A stretch of 64,000 nucleotides of DNA from Arthrobacter sp. zg-Y820 (GTDB lineage Bacteria; Actinomycetota; Actinomycetes; Actinomycetales; Micrococcaceae), in the NCBI RefSeq assembly GCF_030142155.1, contig NZ_CP126247.1:2046001-2110000 (forward strand). Direction: 5' to 3'. Each line of letters begins with the position of its first letter. Positions within the stretch are counted from its first letter, which is position 1. Made by a program: the position numbers and the translations under genes. Shown in pieces: positions 20,195 to 28,655 of this stretch. Under the pieces are notes generated by a model. The model had not been told where the DNA came from, did no database searches, and saw only the letters and a list, made by a program, of their open reading frames with translations.

Positions 20195-20277
20195 GCGCGG
20201 GTGGCGGAATGGCAGACGCGCTAGCTTGAGGTGCTAGTCCTCTAACGAGGGTGGGGGTTCAAGTCCCCCTCCGCGCA
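20195..20277 (+). tRNA. tRNA-Leu (anticodon GAG)
   Basis: Cloverleaf drawn by hand: acceptor GCGCGGG (20195-20201) pairs with TCCGCGC (20270-20276) with one G-U, and A20277 is the discriminator base. The anticodon stem CTAGC/GCTAG encloses loop TTGAGGT with anticodon GAG at 20228-20230, reading CUC/CUU. A long variable arm (CCTCTAACGAGG-like) marks it as class II. The T arm is GGGGG-TTCAAGT-CCCCC. CCA is not encoded. Confidence 0.96.
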
Positions 20278-20283
20278 CAATTG

Positions 20284-20320
20284 ATACCCCCGGAATCCAC
20301 TGGATTCCGGGGGTATTTTG
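20284..20320 (+). terminator. Rho-independent terminator of tRNA-Leu
   Basis: A perfect 15-bp stem (20284-20298 with 20302-20316) has a 3-base loop ACT and is followed by TTTTGTTG. It starts 7 bases after the tRNA. Confidence 0.93.
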
Positions 20321-20389
20321 TTGTCCCATCCCTTCTGGCCCGGTCCCCGGGGCTCCTGGACTTTCGTCCAGCCAACGAAGGAGGACTCG

Positions 20390-21455
20390 ATGGCTTCGGG
20401 GCCATCGGACACCGGCGCACGCCCCGTTTTTCCCCGCAGCGCCGTGATCTTGCTCATGCTCGGCGGCGGCCCTTGCAGCCTTCGGCCTGGCAGCGGCCAG
20501 CGGCATCTTCACGCCGGCATTTTTGGCTTTTGTGCTCACCCTGTGCGTTCATCCGGTGCGGCGGTGGCTGCAGGGACACGGAATTCCCCGGGGCATCGCG
20601 ACCGGAGGCAGCATCGCCGCCGTCTTCATCCTGCTCGCCGGTTTCGCCGGAGCACTCATTGCGGCGCTGGCGCAGTTTTCAGCGCTGCTGCCGCAGTTCG
20701 CGCCGCAGATCGCCGCTGCCTGCGCCTCCATCTCTCAGCAACCTGGCGGGGGCCCTGCTCATCGTCCTCACCCTGCTCATCCTGATGGCGGTGGACGGTT
20801 CCCGGACACCGGCGCTGCTGAACCATCTGAAGGACCACCGCCCGGCACTGGTTGCCGCACTGGAGGGCTTCGCCTCCGGAGTGCGCCGCTGCATGGTCGC
20901 CACCACTGTCCTGGGGGGGTGGCCCAGGGGTTGTTCAACTGGCTCGTCCTCGTGATCCTCCAGGTTCCGGGGGCCCTGCTGTGGGGGCTGCTCTCGTTCA
21001 CCTGCAGCTACATTCCCAACATTAGATACTTCATTGCCATCATTCCGCCGCTGTTTTTTGGCTACCTCACCGGCGGCTGGGCAACCGCAGTTGCCGTTGT
21101 CATTGTGTACGGCGGAATCAACGGCGTCATCCAGTCCATCGTGCAGCCGAAGTATGTGGGCAACGCGGTGAACCTCAGCGAGACGCTGACCTTTCTCTCG
21201 GTGCTTTTCTGGGCGGTGGTCCTGGGTCCCGTCGGAGCCATTCTTGCCGTGCCGCTGACGCTGCTGGCCCGAACACTGCTCCTGGATTCCGATCCGTCGC
21301 TGGCGTGGTGGCGTCCGGTCACGGGAGACCACAAGGACCTTGAGCCTCTCCTCGAACAGCAGGATGCGGATATCCGTGCACGGCGCACCCGCGAAGGGCG
21401 GCGTGCCCGGCGCGGAGCCGCCCGCCCGCGCCCCGGCGATGCACCCGCGGCATGA
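20390..21455 (+). pseudogene. Frameshifted AI-2E/PerM-family transporter
   Basis: Remains of an AI-2E-type membrane permease. The ATG at 20390 has a strong ribosome site (AAGGAGG, 20378-20384). The coding sense then changes frame: +2 for about 20390-20465, +3 for about 20465-20735 (IFTPAFLAFVLTLCVHPVRR), +1 for about 20735-20915 (GALLIVLTLLILMAVDGSRT), and +3 again to the stop (GLFNWLVLVILQVPGALLWG, YFIAIIPPLFFGYLTGGWAT, AVVLGPVGAILAVPLTLL). The last shift lies in a run of seven G (20913-20919). The stretch of ~60-70 residues normally found before the LLIVL helix is missing too. A 933-base frame (20523-21455) is open but its middle is out of frame, so a working protein is unlikely. Confidence 0.85.
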
Positions 21456-21499
21456 CGCCGCGGAACGTCTGAACCGTACTGAGCCTCATCACCAGCCTG

Positions 21500-22006
21500 G
21501 TGTCCGTGACTCTGGCGGGCGCGGTGAGTTCGGTGCCGGTGAGCATCACCGTCATGATCCTGCTCTCACCGACGCCGCGGCGCGGTGCGGTGCCGTTCCT
21601 GTGCGGCAGCCTCGCCGGATCGATCGTGCTGGTTGGGCTGTCAGCGGTTGGGCTGCACCTGCCGCCGGCACGGCCCAGCCTGAACCAGGTGACGGTGCCC
21701 GCCGTCCTCTGCATCGCGGTTGGCGCCGGACTCGCGGTTTATGGGGCGTATCTGGTCCAGCGGAAGCCGCGGGCCGGCAAAGGAAGGCTGGACAAGCTGC
21801 GCACGGTCCTTGCGTACGCAGCGGTGGCACAGTCCGCCGTCGTCGTCCCGATCGGAATCTGGCTGCGCTCCCCCGACACGGCCCAGGGCCACCTTTCCAC
21901 CCTGTATGCCTGGATGCAGGCCCATGGCCACACGATTACTGCCGTCACGGCATTGGTCCTCGGACTGTCCCTGGTGGCCTGGAACGTGCTGCAGCTGGCG
22001 GGGTAG
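21500..22006 (+). CDS. GAP/Sap-family (sulfolipid-addressing-like) membrane protein, short, possibly decaying
   Basis: 168 aa with about five hydrophobic segments. The start AGAVSSVPVSITVMILLSPT and the following RRGAVPFLCGSLAGSIVLVG match the N-terminus of the GAP/Sap (SfLAP) membrane family, which is normally about 220-240 aa. The C-terminal segment ALVLGLSLVAWNVLQLAG fits the last helix of such proteins. The only usable start is GTG 21500; CTG at 21479 would add seven residues of the first helix, and an in-frame stop (21470) lies just before. No ribosome site is visible. With both neighbours broken, it may be in early decay. Role unknown. Confidence 0.6.
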   Translation: MSVTLAGAVSSVPVSITVMILLSPTPRRGAVPFLCGSLAGSIVLVGLSAVGLHLPPARPSLNQVTVPAVLCIAVGAGLAVYGAYLVQRKPRAGKGRLDKLRTVLAYAAVAQSAVVVPIGIWLRSPDTAQGHLSTLYAWMQAHGHTITAVTALVLGLSLVAWNVLQLAG

Positions 22007-22017
22007 CGGTTCGGGAG

Positions 22018-22232
22018 CTATCGCTGCGCAGGCGCTCCGCGCTCGCTGCCGTGGGCAACAAGCGCGTAGAGGATCAACACGTCGATCGCGATAACGATCA
22101 GCGACCACCAGGGCTGGACCGGCACCAGCATCAGCTGGCGCTGAAAATCCCGTGGACCAGCAGGATGACGCCGGCGAAGCGGATCCAATCGGTCCAGCCG
22201 GAGGATGACACGGGGTGATTGACAGTACTCAT
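22018..22232 (-). pseudogene. DUF7144-like membrane protein, frameshifted and internally deleted
   Basis: The ATG at 22232 reads MSTVNHPVSSSGWTDWIRF and AGVILLVHGIFSAS, then meets TGA at 22131-22133. The expected C-terminal part, LVPVQPWWSLIVIAIDVLIL followed by YALVAHGSE, continues in another frame to a stop at 22018. These two pieces look like the first and last helices of DUF7144 membrane proteins, whose middle (about 60 residues and two helices) is missing. So there is both a deletion and a shift near 22133. Family assignment is from memory of the conserved ends. Confidence 0.7.
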
Positions 22233-22348
22233 GGTGCCGACCGCTTTCGGTTGGAGGCACTGCCGTCGGTCCTGAAACCGGCCGCAGCCGTGTCGGAAGA
22301 CGCGTACTGCTTCCGATTATCTTTCCCCGACTCCGCGAGGAGTCAATC

Positions 22349-23722
22349 ATGTGCCCTGCGTCGACGCACCGGTACGCTCTGACCATGGATGGCGGCACGC
22401 TCTTCAATCTGCTTCTGGTGGTGTTCTTCGTGCTGCTGGGAGGAATCTTCGCGGGCACTGAGATGGCGCTGGTTTCACTGCGGGAGAGCCAAATCAGCCG
22501 CATTGAGGCATCGGGTGCCGGCGGCCGGAGAATCGCGGAACTTGCCCGCAACCCAAACCTCTTCCTCTCGTCCATCCAAATTGGTGTCACCCTCTCGGGC
22601 TTTTTCTCCGCGGCCTACGGTGCCTCCGCGCTGGCCCCGGCCGCGGCCCCCGCCCTCCGCAGCTTCGGCTTTCCGCCCGCCGCCGCGGATGCCACCGCCT
22701 TCATCCTGCTGACCCTCGCCGTCGCCTACTTGTCCCTGGTGTTCGGGGAGCTGGTGCCCAAGCGGCTCGCGATGCAGAATGCCGAGCGTTTCACCCGGCT
22801 GCTCGCACCTCCCCTGAACGCTTTCGCCGTCGTGATGCGCCCGGTCATTAAGCTGCTGTCGGTCTCCACTGACACCGTGGTCCGGCTCCTCGGCGGGGAT
22901 CCCAAAGTCAGGACACCGCCGGTGACGTCGCAGGAGCTGTGGGACATGGTCGCCGCGAGTCCGGTCCTGGCCGAGGACAGCCGGCGGATTCTCTCCGACG
23001 TGTTCGGCGCCGGAAACCGGCTCCTCCAGGAGGTGATGCGTCCGCGGCCGCAGGTGCAGTTCCTCTCCGCCGACCTGACCGTAGCCCAGGCCCGGGCGGC
23101 AGTGCACTCGCTGCCCTATTCGCGCTATCCGGTCATTGGGGAGTCCCCCGACGACGTCCTCGGCTTCGTCCACGTCCGCGACCTCCTCCGGGAAACCGGC
23201 GACGGCGGCAGTTTCCCGGAGTCTGAGGCACTCCGGCTCGGTGACATTGTCCGGCCGATCCTGTTCCTGCCCGGTACGGCACCCGTGGTTCCCTCGCTGT
23301 CCAGGATGCGCCGGAACGGCAGCCATATTGCCGTGGTCGCCGACGAATACGGCGGCACTGACGGCATTGTCACCCTGGAGGACCTTGTGGAGGAACTGGT
23401 CGGGGAGATCTACGACGAATACGACACCTTCCGGGACCCCGAAGACCGGCACCGGCAGGTGCGCGGCGACCTGGTGGTGGACGGAGCGCTGATCCTGCAG
23501 GAATTCGAGCGGCTGACCGGCGTCCCGCTTCCGGAAGGGCAGTACGAAACCGTCGGCGGCTACATTCTGGCGCGGCTGGGCAGGATTGCCCGTCCCGGAG
23601 ACACTGTCGCCGCACCGGAATGCGAATTGGAGGTGCTCAGCGTCCAGCGCAGGCGCATTGGATCCGTCCGCGTCGTGCGCCATCCGGGTCCCGCGCAAGC
23701 GGAGGAGCGTCAAGTCCCGTAA
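22349..23722 (+). CDS. CNNM/CorC-type membrane protein (hemolysin C family)
   Basis: 457 aa. An N-terminal DUF21/CNNM membrane domain (about residues 15-200) has FVLLGGIFAGTEMALVSLRE and the NPNLFLSSIQIGVTLSGFFS and FGELVPKRLAMQ motifs. A CBS-pair follows (about 220-350; VMRPRPQVQFLSADLTVAQA, IAVVADEYGGTDGIVTLEDL) and then a CorC/HlyC C-terminal domain (EFERLTGVPLPEGQYETVGG). Members are linked to Mg2+/Co2+ efflux or resistance. The ATG at 22349 has GAGGAG (22337-22342) 6 bases upstream, which favours it over the ATG at 22385. It is the first intact gene after the decay zone. Confidence 0.92.
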   Translation: MCPASTHRYALTMDGGTLFNLLLVVFFVLLGGIFAGTEMALVSLRESQISRIEASGAGGRRIAELARNPNLFLSSIQIGVTLSGFFSAAYGASALAPAAAPALRSFGFPPAAADATAFILLTLAVAYLSLVFGELVPKRLAMQNAERFTRLLAPPLNAFAVVMRPVIKLLSVSTDTVVRLLGGDPKVRTPPVTSQELWDMVAASPVLAEDSRRILSDVFGAGNRLLQEVMRPRPQVQFLSADLTVAQARAAVHSLPYSRYPVIGESPDDVLGFVHVRDLLRETGDGGSFPESEALRLGDIVRPILFLPGTAPVVPSLSRMRRNGSHIAVVADEYGGTDGIVTLEDLVEELVGEIYDEYDTFRDPEDRHRQVRGDLVVDGALILQEFERLTGVPLPEGQYETVGGYILARLGRIARPGDTVAAPECELEVLSVQRRRIGSVRVVRHPGPAQAEERQVP

Positions 23723-23835
23723 CATTGCTTTGCCTGTTAACAGCGCAGAGAATACCGGGCAGCGGGTCGTGACCGAATTTCCGGGACACGCCCTCGTGCC
23801 GCATTGCAGATACTTTAGAAAGCAGGAAACCAGCC

Positions 23836-25242
23836 ATGGGCGATACAAAAATCGGCTCCGGGGAACCCGAGCTGAAGCGGGTGATGGGAACCAAGCTTTT
23901 GCTGCTCTTCATCGTCGGCGACATTCTTGGCACCGGAGTCTATGCCCTTACCGGCCAAGTGGCCGGCGAAATCGGCGGTGCCGCGTGGGCACCCATCCTG
24001 GTCGCCTTCGCCGTTGCCACCATCACCGCCCTGTCCTACCTGGAACTGGTGACCAAATTTCCGCAGGCCGCCGGGGCCGCGCTCTATGCGCACAAGGCCT
24101 TCGGCATTCATTTCCTCACCTTCCTGGTGACCTTTGCCGTGCTGAGCTCAGGAATTACCTCAGCTTCGACGGCCGCCAAGTTCCTGGCCGAAAACTTCAT
24201 CGTCGGCTTTGACCTGGATTGGGGACAGACCGGAGTCACATGGGTGGCCGTCATCTTCATGCTGGTCCTCGCCGTGATCAACCTGCGCGGAGTCGGGGAG
24301 AGCATCAAGTTCAACGTGGTCCTGACGATCATCGAACTTACCGGTCTGCTGATTGTCATCCTGATTGGATTCTGGGCAATGAGCCAGGGGAATGTCGATT
24401 TCTCCCGCGTCATGGTCTTCGAAACCGAAGGAAACAAGAGCGTCTTCCTGGCCCTCACGGCCGCCACATCGCTGGCCTTCTTCTCAATGGTGGGCTTTGA
24501 GGACTCGGTCAACATGGCTGAGGAAACCAAGGATCCGGCCAAGATTTTCCCGAAGGTCATGCTGACCGGGCTAAGCATCACGCTGGCTGTCTATCTGCTG
24601 GTGTCCATTGCCGCCGTCGCCATTGTGCCCGTGGGCCAGCTCTCCTCCAGCGCAACCCCGCTTCTGGAGGTCGTGCGTGCCGGGGCACCCAACCTGCCGG
24701 TGGACGTCATCTATCCGTTCCTGTCCATTTTTGCCGTGGCCAACACCGCCCTGATCAACATGCTGATGGCCAGCCGCCTGCTGTACGGCATGGCGAAGCA
24801 GGATGTGCTTCCCCGTTCACTTTCCAAGGTGCTCCCCGGGCGGCGGACGCCGTGGGCTTCGATCATCTTCACCACCGCCATCGCGCTGGGCCTGATCATC
24901 ACCGTCACCAACTTCATGGGCAAGGAAACCGTCACCGCCCTGGGCGGGACCACGGCGCTGCTGCTGCTGGCTGTGTTCACCGTGGTGAACATCGCCTGCC
25001 TGGTGCTGCGCCGCACCCCGCACGAGAGCAAGCATTTCCGCTCCCCCGGCTTCCTGCCCTACGTCGGTGTCTTCACCTGCGCTTTCCTCCTGGGCCCCTG
25101 GGCGCAGGATCCGATCGAATACCAGATTGCCGGCCTCATGCTGCTGCTGGGCCTGCTGCTGTGGGTGCTGACCTGGTTCTGGAACCGGGCCGTGCGCGCC
25201 AAGAAGACCCGCTTTACTGATGCCGAAGAACTCCGGGGCTAA
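23836..25242 (+). CDS. APC-superfamily amino-acid permease
   Basis: 468 aa with about 12-13 predicted hydrophobic helices. The first helix has the APC-type unwound signature IVGDILGTGVYALTGQVAGE. Helix 6 region carries FFSMVGFEDSVNMAEETKDP, which is the common APC loop with (F)ED/E. Substrate is not clear; amino acid or polyamine is likely. AGGAAACC precedes the ATG. The universal stress protein gene follows 44 bases later in the same direction, a common pairing for such permeases, and the pair probably forms an operon. Confidence 0.9.
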   Translation: MGDTKIGSGEPELKRVMGTKLLLLFIVGDILGTGVYALTGQVAGEIGGAAWAPILVAFAVATITALSYLELVTKFPQAAGAALYAHKAFGIHFLTFLVTFAVLSSGITSASTAAKFLAENFIVGFDLDWGQTGVTWVAVIFMLVLAVINLRGVGESIKFNVVLTIIELTGLLIVILIGFWAMSQGNVDFSRVMVFETEGNKSVFLALTAATSLAFFSMVGFEDSVNMAEETKDPAKIFPKVMLTGLSITLAVYLLVSIAAVAIVPVGQLSSSATPLLEVVRAGAPNLPVDVIYPFLSIFAVANTALINMLMASRLLYGMAKQDVLPRSLSKVLPGRRTPWASIIFTTAIALGLIITVTNFMGKETVTALGGTTALLLLAVFTVVNIACLVLRRTPHESKHFRSPGFLPYVGVFTCAFLLGPWAQDPIEYQIAGLMLLLGLLLWVLTWFWNRAVRAKKTRFTDAEELRG

Positions 25243-25286
25243 GCCTTTTCCCCGCCCCGCGTTTCCATCCCTAGGTCAGGAGCACC

Positions 25287-25691
25287 ATGAGTATTGTCGT
25301 CGGATTTCTTCCCACCCCCGAGGGGACGGCGGCGCTGGACGCCGCCCGCCGGGAGGCCAGTGACCGCGCAGCGCTGCTGGTCATCGTGAACGTGGCGTTC
25401 CCCCGTCACGGACTGCACCATCAGGAGCAGGAGGACGCCAATAACGCGGCGCTTGCCCAGCTCGAAGCAGAGCTGACCGCGGATGGAACGGCCTACGAGC
25501 TGGTCCACCCGGTCGGCGACTTCGATCCCGCCGAGGAGATCCTCGCGGCGGCCGCCGGGCCGGAAGTCGAGCTGGTTGTCCTGGGGCTGCGCCGCCGCAC
25601 CCCGGTCGGCAAGATGCTGCTGGGCAGCACGGCGCAGCGCGTGCTGCTCCAGGCCGACTGCCCCGTCCTGGCTGTGAAGGCCCATCACTAG
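25287..25691 (+). CDS. Universal stress protein (UspA family)
   Basis: 134 aa, a single Usp domain: MSIVVGFLPTPEGTAALDAA at the first strand, then GPEVELVVLGLRRRTPVGKM and LLGSTAQRVLLQADCPVLAV. The G-2x-G-9x-G(S/T)-type ATP-binding pattern is represented by RRRTPVGKMLLGSTAQRVL, so it may bind ATP. It sits directly downstream of the permease in the same direction and may modulate it. AGGAGCACC precedes the ATG. Confidence 0.92.
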   Translation: MSIVVGFLPTPEGTAALDAARREASDRAALLVIVNVAFPRHGLHHQEQEDANNAALAQLEAELTADGTAYELVHPVGDFDPAEEILAAAAGPEVELVVLGLRRRTPVGKMLLGSTAQRVLLQADCPVLAVKAHH

Positions 25692-25720
25692 GGTCTCCTC
25701 CCAGCAGGGCTGACATTCCT

Positions 25721-25753
25721 GTGGCCGGCACCCGCCCTGCGGGTGCCGGCCAC
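25721..25753. terminator. Convergent hairpin terminator between usp and mmsB
   Basis: A perfect 15-bp stem (25721-25735 with 25739-25753) with loop CCT lies between the plus-strand usp stop (25691) and the minus-strand mmsB stop (25771). No T-run follows on either strand, as is common in high-GC actinobacteria. Confidence 0.75.
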
Positions 25754-25770
25754 ATGTGTGTGTGCTCCTG

Positions 25771-27018
25771 CTACGTGATCAAGGAGGATCCGCGGCGCTT
25801 GTTGAAGACGTCAAACGCCACGGCTGCCAGCAGGACGAGCCCCTTGATCAGCTGCTGGTACTCGGTGCCGACGCCCATGATGGACATGCCGTTGTTCAGG
25901 ATTCCGATGATCAGACCGCCGATGATGGCTCCGGTCACCCGGCCGATGCCGCCGGTGACGGCAGCTCCGCCGATGAAGACTGCGGCGATGGCATCCAACT
26001 CGAATCCCTCGCCCGCTTTGGGACTGGCCAGGTTCAGCTGCGCGGTGAAGACCAGCCCTGCCAGCGCGGCCAGGACGCCCATGTTGATGAAGACGGTGAA
26101 GGTGGTCCGCTTGGTGTTGATGCCGGAGAGTTCCGCCGCGTGCAGGTTCCCGCCCATGGCGTAGATGTGGCGGCCCCAGACGCTGCGGTTCATGACGGCG
26201 GCATAGCCGACCGTCAGCAGGCCCAGGATGACCAGGACGATGGGCGTTCCGCGGTAGCTGGCCAGCAGATAGGTGATGAACAGGATCAGGCCGGCGGTCA
26301 GGACGAGCTTGGCCGCGAACCAGAGCATCGGTTCGTCGACCAGCTGGTGCCGGCGGCGGATCATCCGCTGCCGGATGCCCGAGCCCACCAGGGCGGCGGC
26401 CGAAAGCACTCCGATGATCACTGTCAGCGGTTCCAGGAAACTCGTCCCTCCGCCGAGGTCGGGAAGGAATCCGCTGCCCAGGTCGCGGAACTGATCCGGG
26501 AACGGCGAGATCTGCCGGTTCTGCAGCACAATCTGCGTCAGTCCGCGGAACGTCAGCATGCCCGCCAGGGTCACGATGAACGCCGGAATTCCGAAGTAGG
26601 CGATCCAGAACCCCTGCCAGGCTCCGACGGCGGCGCCGAGGACCAGGCACAGGACGGCGGCCAGCCACCAGGGCAGCCCCCACTGGGTGATCATGACGCC
26701 CGCGGCCGCGCCGGTGAAGGCGACCACGGAGCCGACCGAGAGGTCAATGTGCCCGGCAATGATCACGAGCACCATGCCGACGGCGAGGATCAGGATGTAG
26801 CTGTTCTGGATGATCAGGTTTGACACGTTGATCGGTGCCAGGGTGATCCCGTTGGTGGTGATCTGGAAAAAGATGATGATCGCGATCAGTGCGATGAACA
26901 GTCCCACCTGGCGCAGCTGCCCGGTGAGGTAGTTCAGGGCAGAGCCGACGATTCCTGTCGGGTTGGTCTTCGGCGCGGGAGCGCCGGTGGACGGACCCTG
27001 GTCGGTGAGAGTGCTCAT
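25771..27018 (-). CDS. mmsB: Multiple-monosaccharide ABC transporter permease (MmsB/GguB-type)
   Basis: 415-aa sugar permease of the BPD_transp_2 class with about 9-10 helices. The stretch [20 protein letters not shown] is the typical signature of ribose/xylose-type permeases, and the C-terminal EAA-like [26 protein letters not shown] contacts the ATPase. Length above the usual ~330 is a mark of the MmsB/GguB/XylH group. Its ATG overlaps the mmsA stop by 4 bases (27015-27018). Works with ChvE-like binding protein and MmsA to import monosaccharides such as xylose, glucose, arabinose or galactose; the exact sugar is unknown. Confidence 0.93.
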   Translation of the reverse strand: MSTLTDQGPSTGAPAPKTNPTGIVGSALNYLTGQLRQVGLFIALIAIIIFFQITTNGITLAPINVSNLIIQNSYILILAVGMVLVIIAGHIDLSVGSVVAFTGAAAGVMITQWGLPWWLAAVLCLVLGAAVGAWQGFWIAYFGIPAFIVTLAGMLTFRGLTQIVLQNRQISPFPDQFRDLGSGFLPDLGGGTSFLEPLTVIIGVLSAAALVGSGIRQRMIRRRHQLVDEPMLWFAAKLVLTAGLILFITYLLASYRGTPIVLVILGLLTVGYAAVMNRSVWGRHIYAMGGNLHAAELSGINTKRTTFTVFINMGVLAALAGLVFTAQLNLASPKAGEGFELDAIAAVFIGGAAVTGGIGRVTGAIIGGLIIGILNNGMSIMGVGTEYQQLIKGLVLLAAVAFDVFNKRRGSSLIT

Positions 27019-28577
27019 TGGCGTTCCTTGTCTGTCGCGGCGGCAGGAGTCCTGGCATCACGGGTCATGTACTGCATGAGGTATTCGGCGCTGGCCTTCT
27101 CCCGCGGGACGTCCGCGGTGATGCGGCCCTCGGCGAGGGTGTAGATGCGGTCGCAGATCCCCAGCAGTTCCGGCAGCTCGGAGGAGATCACAATGATCGC
27201 CTTCCCCTGGTCGGCCAGCTCGTTGATGATGGTGTAAATCTCATACTTGGCACCGACGTCGATGCCGCGGGTGGGCTCATCCAGGATCAGCACGTCCGGA
27301 TTGGTGTGGATCCATTTGGAGAGCACCACCTTTTGCTGGTTTCCGCCGGAGAGCTTGCCGGTCAGCGACAGCACCGACGGCGCCTTGATGTTCATGCTGG
27401 TGCGGTATTTCTCCGCCGTCAGATGCTCCCGGTACGGATCCACCCAGCCGCGGACGGACAGCTTGTTCAGGCTGGACGCCGAGATGTTGCGCCTAATGTC
27501 CTCGATGAGGTTCAGGCCGTAGCGCTTGCGGTCTTCGGTGGCGTACGCCAGGCCGTGGGCGATGGCCTGGCCGACGGTCTTCATCGTGATCTCGCGGCCG
27601 TCCTTGTAGGTGCGGCCGCTGATGTTGTGCCCGTAGCTGTGGCCGAACACGCTCATGGCCAGTTCCGTGCGGCCGGCCCCCATCAGTCCGGCGATGCCCA
27701 CGATCTCACCGGCCCGCACGTACAGGTTGGCGCCGGTGACGACCTTGCGCGACCGGTCCAGCGGATGATGCACCGTCCAGTCCTCGATGCGCAGGACTTC
27801 CTCGCCGATGACCGAAGTGTGCTCCGGATAGCGGCTGTCCAGGTCGCGTCCCACCATGCCCCGGATAATGCGCTCCTCGGAGACTTCGTCGGCATGCATG
27901 TCCAGCGTTTCGATGGTGCGGCCGTCACGGATGATGGTGACGGCGTCGGCGATCGCCTTAATCTCGTTGAGCTTGTGGCTGATGATGATGCAGGTGATGC
28001 CGTCACTGCGCAGGTCCTTGATCAAACCCAGCAGATGCTCGGAGTCTTCATCGTTCAGGGCTGCCGTGGGCTCGTCCAGGATTAGCAGCTTCACCCGCTT
28101 GGACAGCGCCTTGGCGATTTCCACCAGCTGCTGCTTGCCGACGCCGATGTCCTGGATCCGGATGGCCGGGTTTTCCGCCAGGCCCACCCGCTCGAGAAGC
28201 TTCGCGGCCTCGAGGTTGGTCCGGTGCCAGTCAATGAAACCGCCCTTGGACTGTTCATTGCCAAGGTAGATGTTCTCTGCGATGGACAGGAACGGGCTCA
28301 GCGCCAGTTCCTGGTGGATGATCACCACGCCGGCGGACTCGGAGTCCTTGATGTCCTTGTACTCCTGGAGTTCACCGTCCAGGTAGATTCCGCCCTCGTA
28401 GGTTCCGGCCGGATAGACGCCGGAGAGGACCTTCATCAGGGTGGATTTCCCGGCGCCGTTTTCTCCGCAGATGGCATGGACGTGCCCCTGCTGGACCTCC
28501 AGGGAGACTTCCTGCAGTGCCTTGACCCCGGGGAACGACTTGGTGATGCCCCGCATGGAAAGAATATTCGCGTTCAC
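27015..28577 (-). CDS. mmsA: Multiple-monosaccharide ABC transporter ATP-binding protein (MmsA/GguA-type)
   Basis: 520 aa with two ABC cassettes. First: Walker A GENGAGKS, signature-like [14 protein letters not shown], Walker [12 protein letters not shown]. Second: the Walker A position reads GLMGAGRTE (degenerate, usual for the second half of sugar ABC-ATPases), signature [14 protein letters not shown], Walker [28 protein letters not shown] at the N-terminus is typical. Energises the sugar importer with mmsB and the binding protein. A 42-bp perfect palindrome separates it from the binding-protein gene upstream. Confidence 0.96.
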   Translation of the reverse strand: MNANILSMRGITKSFPGVKALQEVSLEVQQGHVHAICGENGAGKSTLMKVLSGVYPAGTYEGGIYLDGELQEYKDIKDSESAGVVIIHQELALSPFLSIAENIYLGNEQSKGGFIDWHRTNLEAAKLLERVGLAENPAIRIQDIGVGKQQLVEIAKALSKRVKLLILDEPTAALNDEDSEHLLGLIKDLRSDGITCIIISHKLNEIKAIADAVTIIRDGRTIETLDMHADEVSEERIIRGMVGRDLDSRYPEHTSVIGEEVLRIEDWTVHHPLDRSRKVVTGANLYVRAGEIVGIAGLMGAGRTELAMSVFGHSYGHNISGRTYKDGREITMKTVGQAIAHGLAYATEDRKRYGLNLIEDIRRNISASSLNKLSVRGWVDPYREHLTAEKYRTSMNIKAPSVLSLTGKLSGGNQQKVVLSKWIHTNPDVLILDEPTRGIDVGAKYEIYTIINELADQGKAIIVISSELPELLGICDRIYTLAEGRITADVPREKASAEYLMQYMTRDARTPAAATDKERQ

Positions 28578-28598
28578 GTTCGTGTCCTTGCCGGCGGT

Positions 28599-28640
28599 GT
28601 TCCGAAGGCGGCAGCCGGATCCGGCTGCCGCCTTCGGAAC
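28599..28640. repeat. 42-bp perfect palindrome between binding-protein gene and mmsA
   Basis: Every base from 28599 to 28620 pairs with 28620-28640 around the GGATCC centre, giving a 21-bp half-site without a mismatch. The RNA would form a hairpin of about 19 bp with a 4-base loop. There is no T-run on the minus strand. In binding-protein operons such hairpins often protect the upstream message and reduce read-through to the membrane genes. Confidence 0.95.
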
Positions 28641-28655
28641 CGCGGTGGTAGGGGG

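Noticed and set aside
20195..20277. tRNA-Leu as an integration site of a mobile island
   Set aside because: No integrase gene and no repeated tRNA end was found downstream by eye; the decay zone has ordinary chromosomal genes only.
20523..21455. The 310-aa frame as an intact AI-2E transporter
   Set aside because: Its middle third is out of frame: the true helix and DG motif are read in frame +1, and the N-terminal part is in frame +2.
28599..28640. The 42-bp palindrome as a transcription terminator or a mobile-element end
   Set aside because: No T-run on the minus strand, no target duplication, and mmsA needs read-through.
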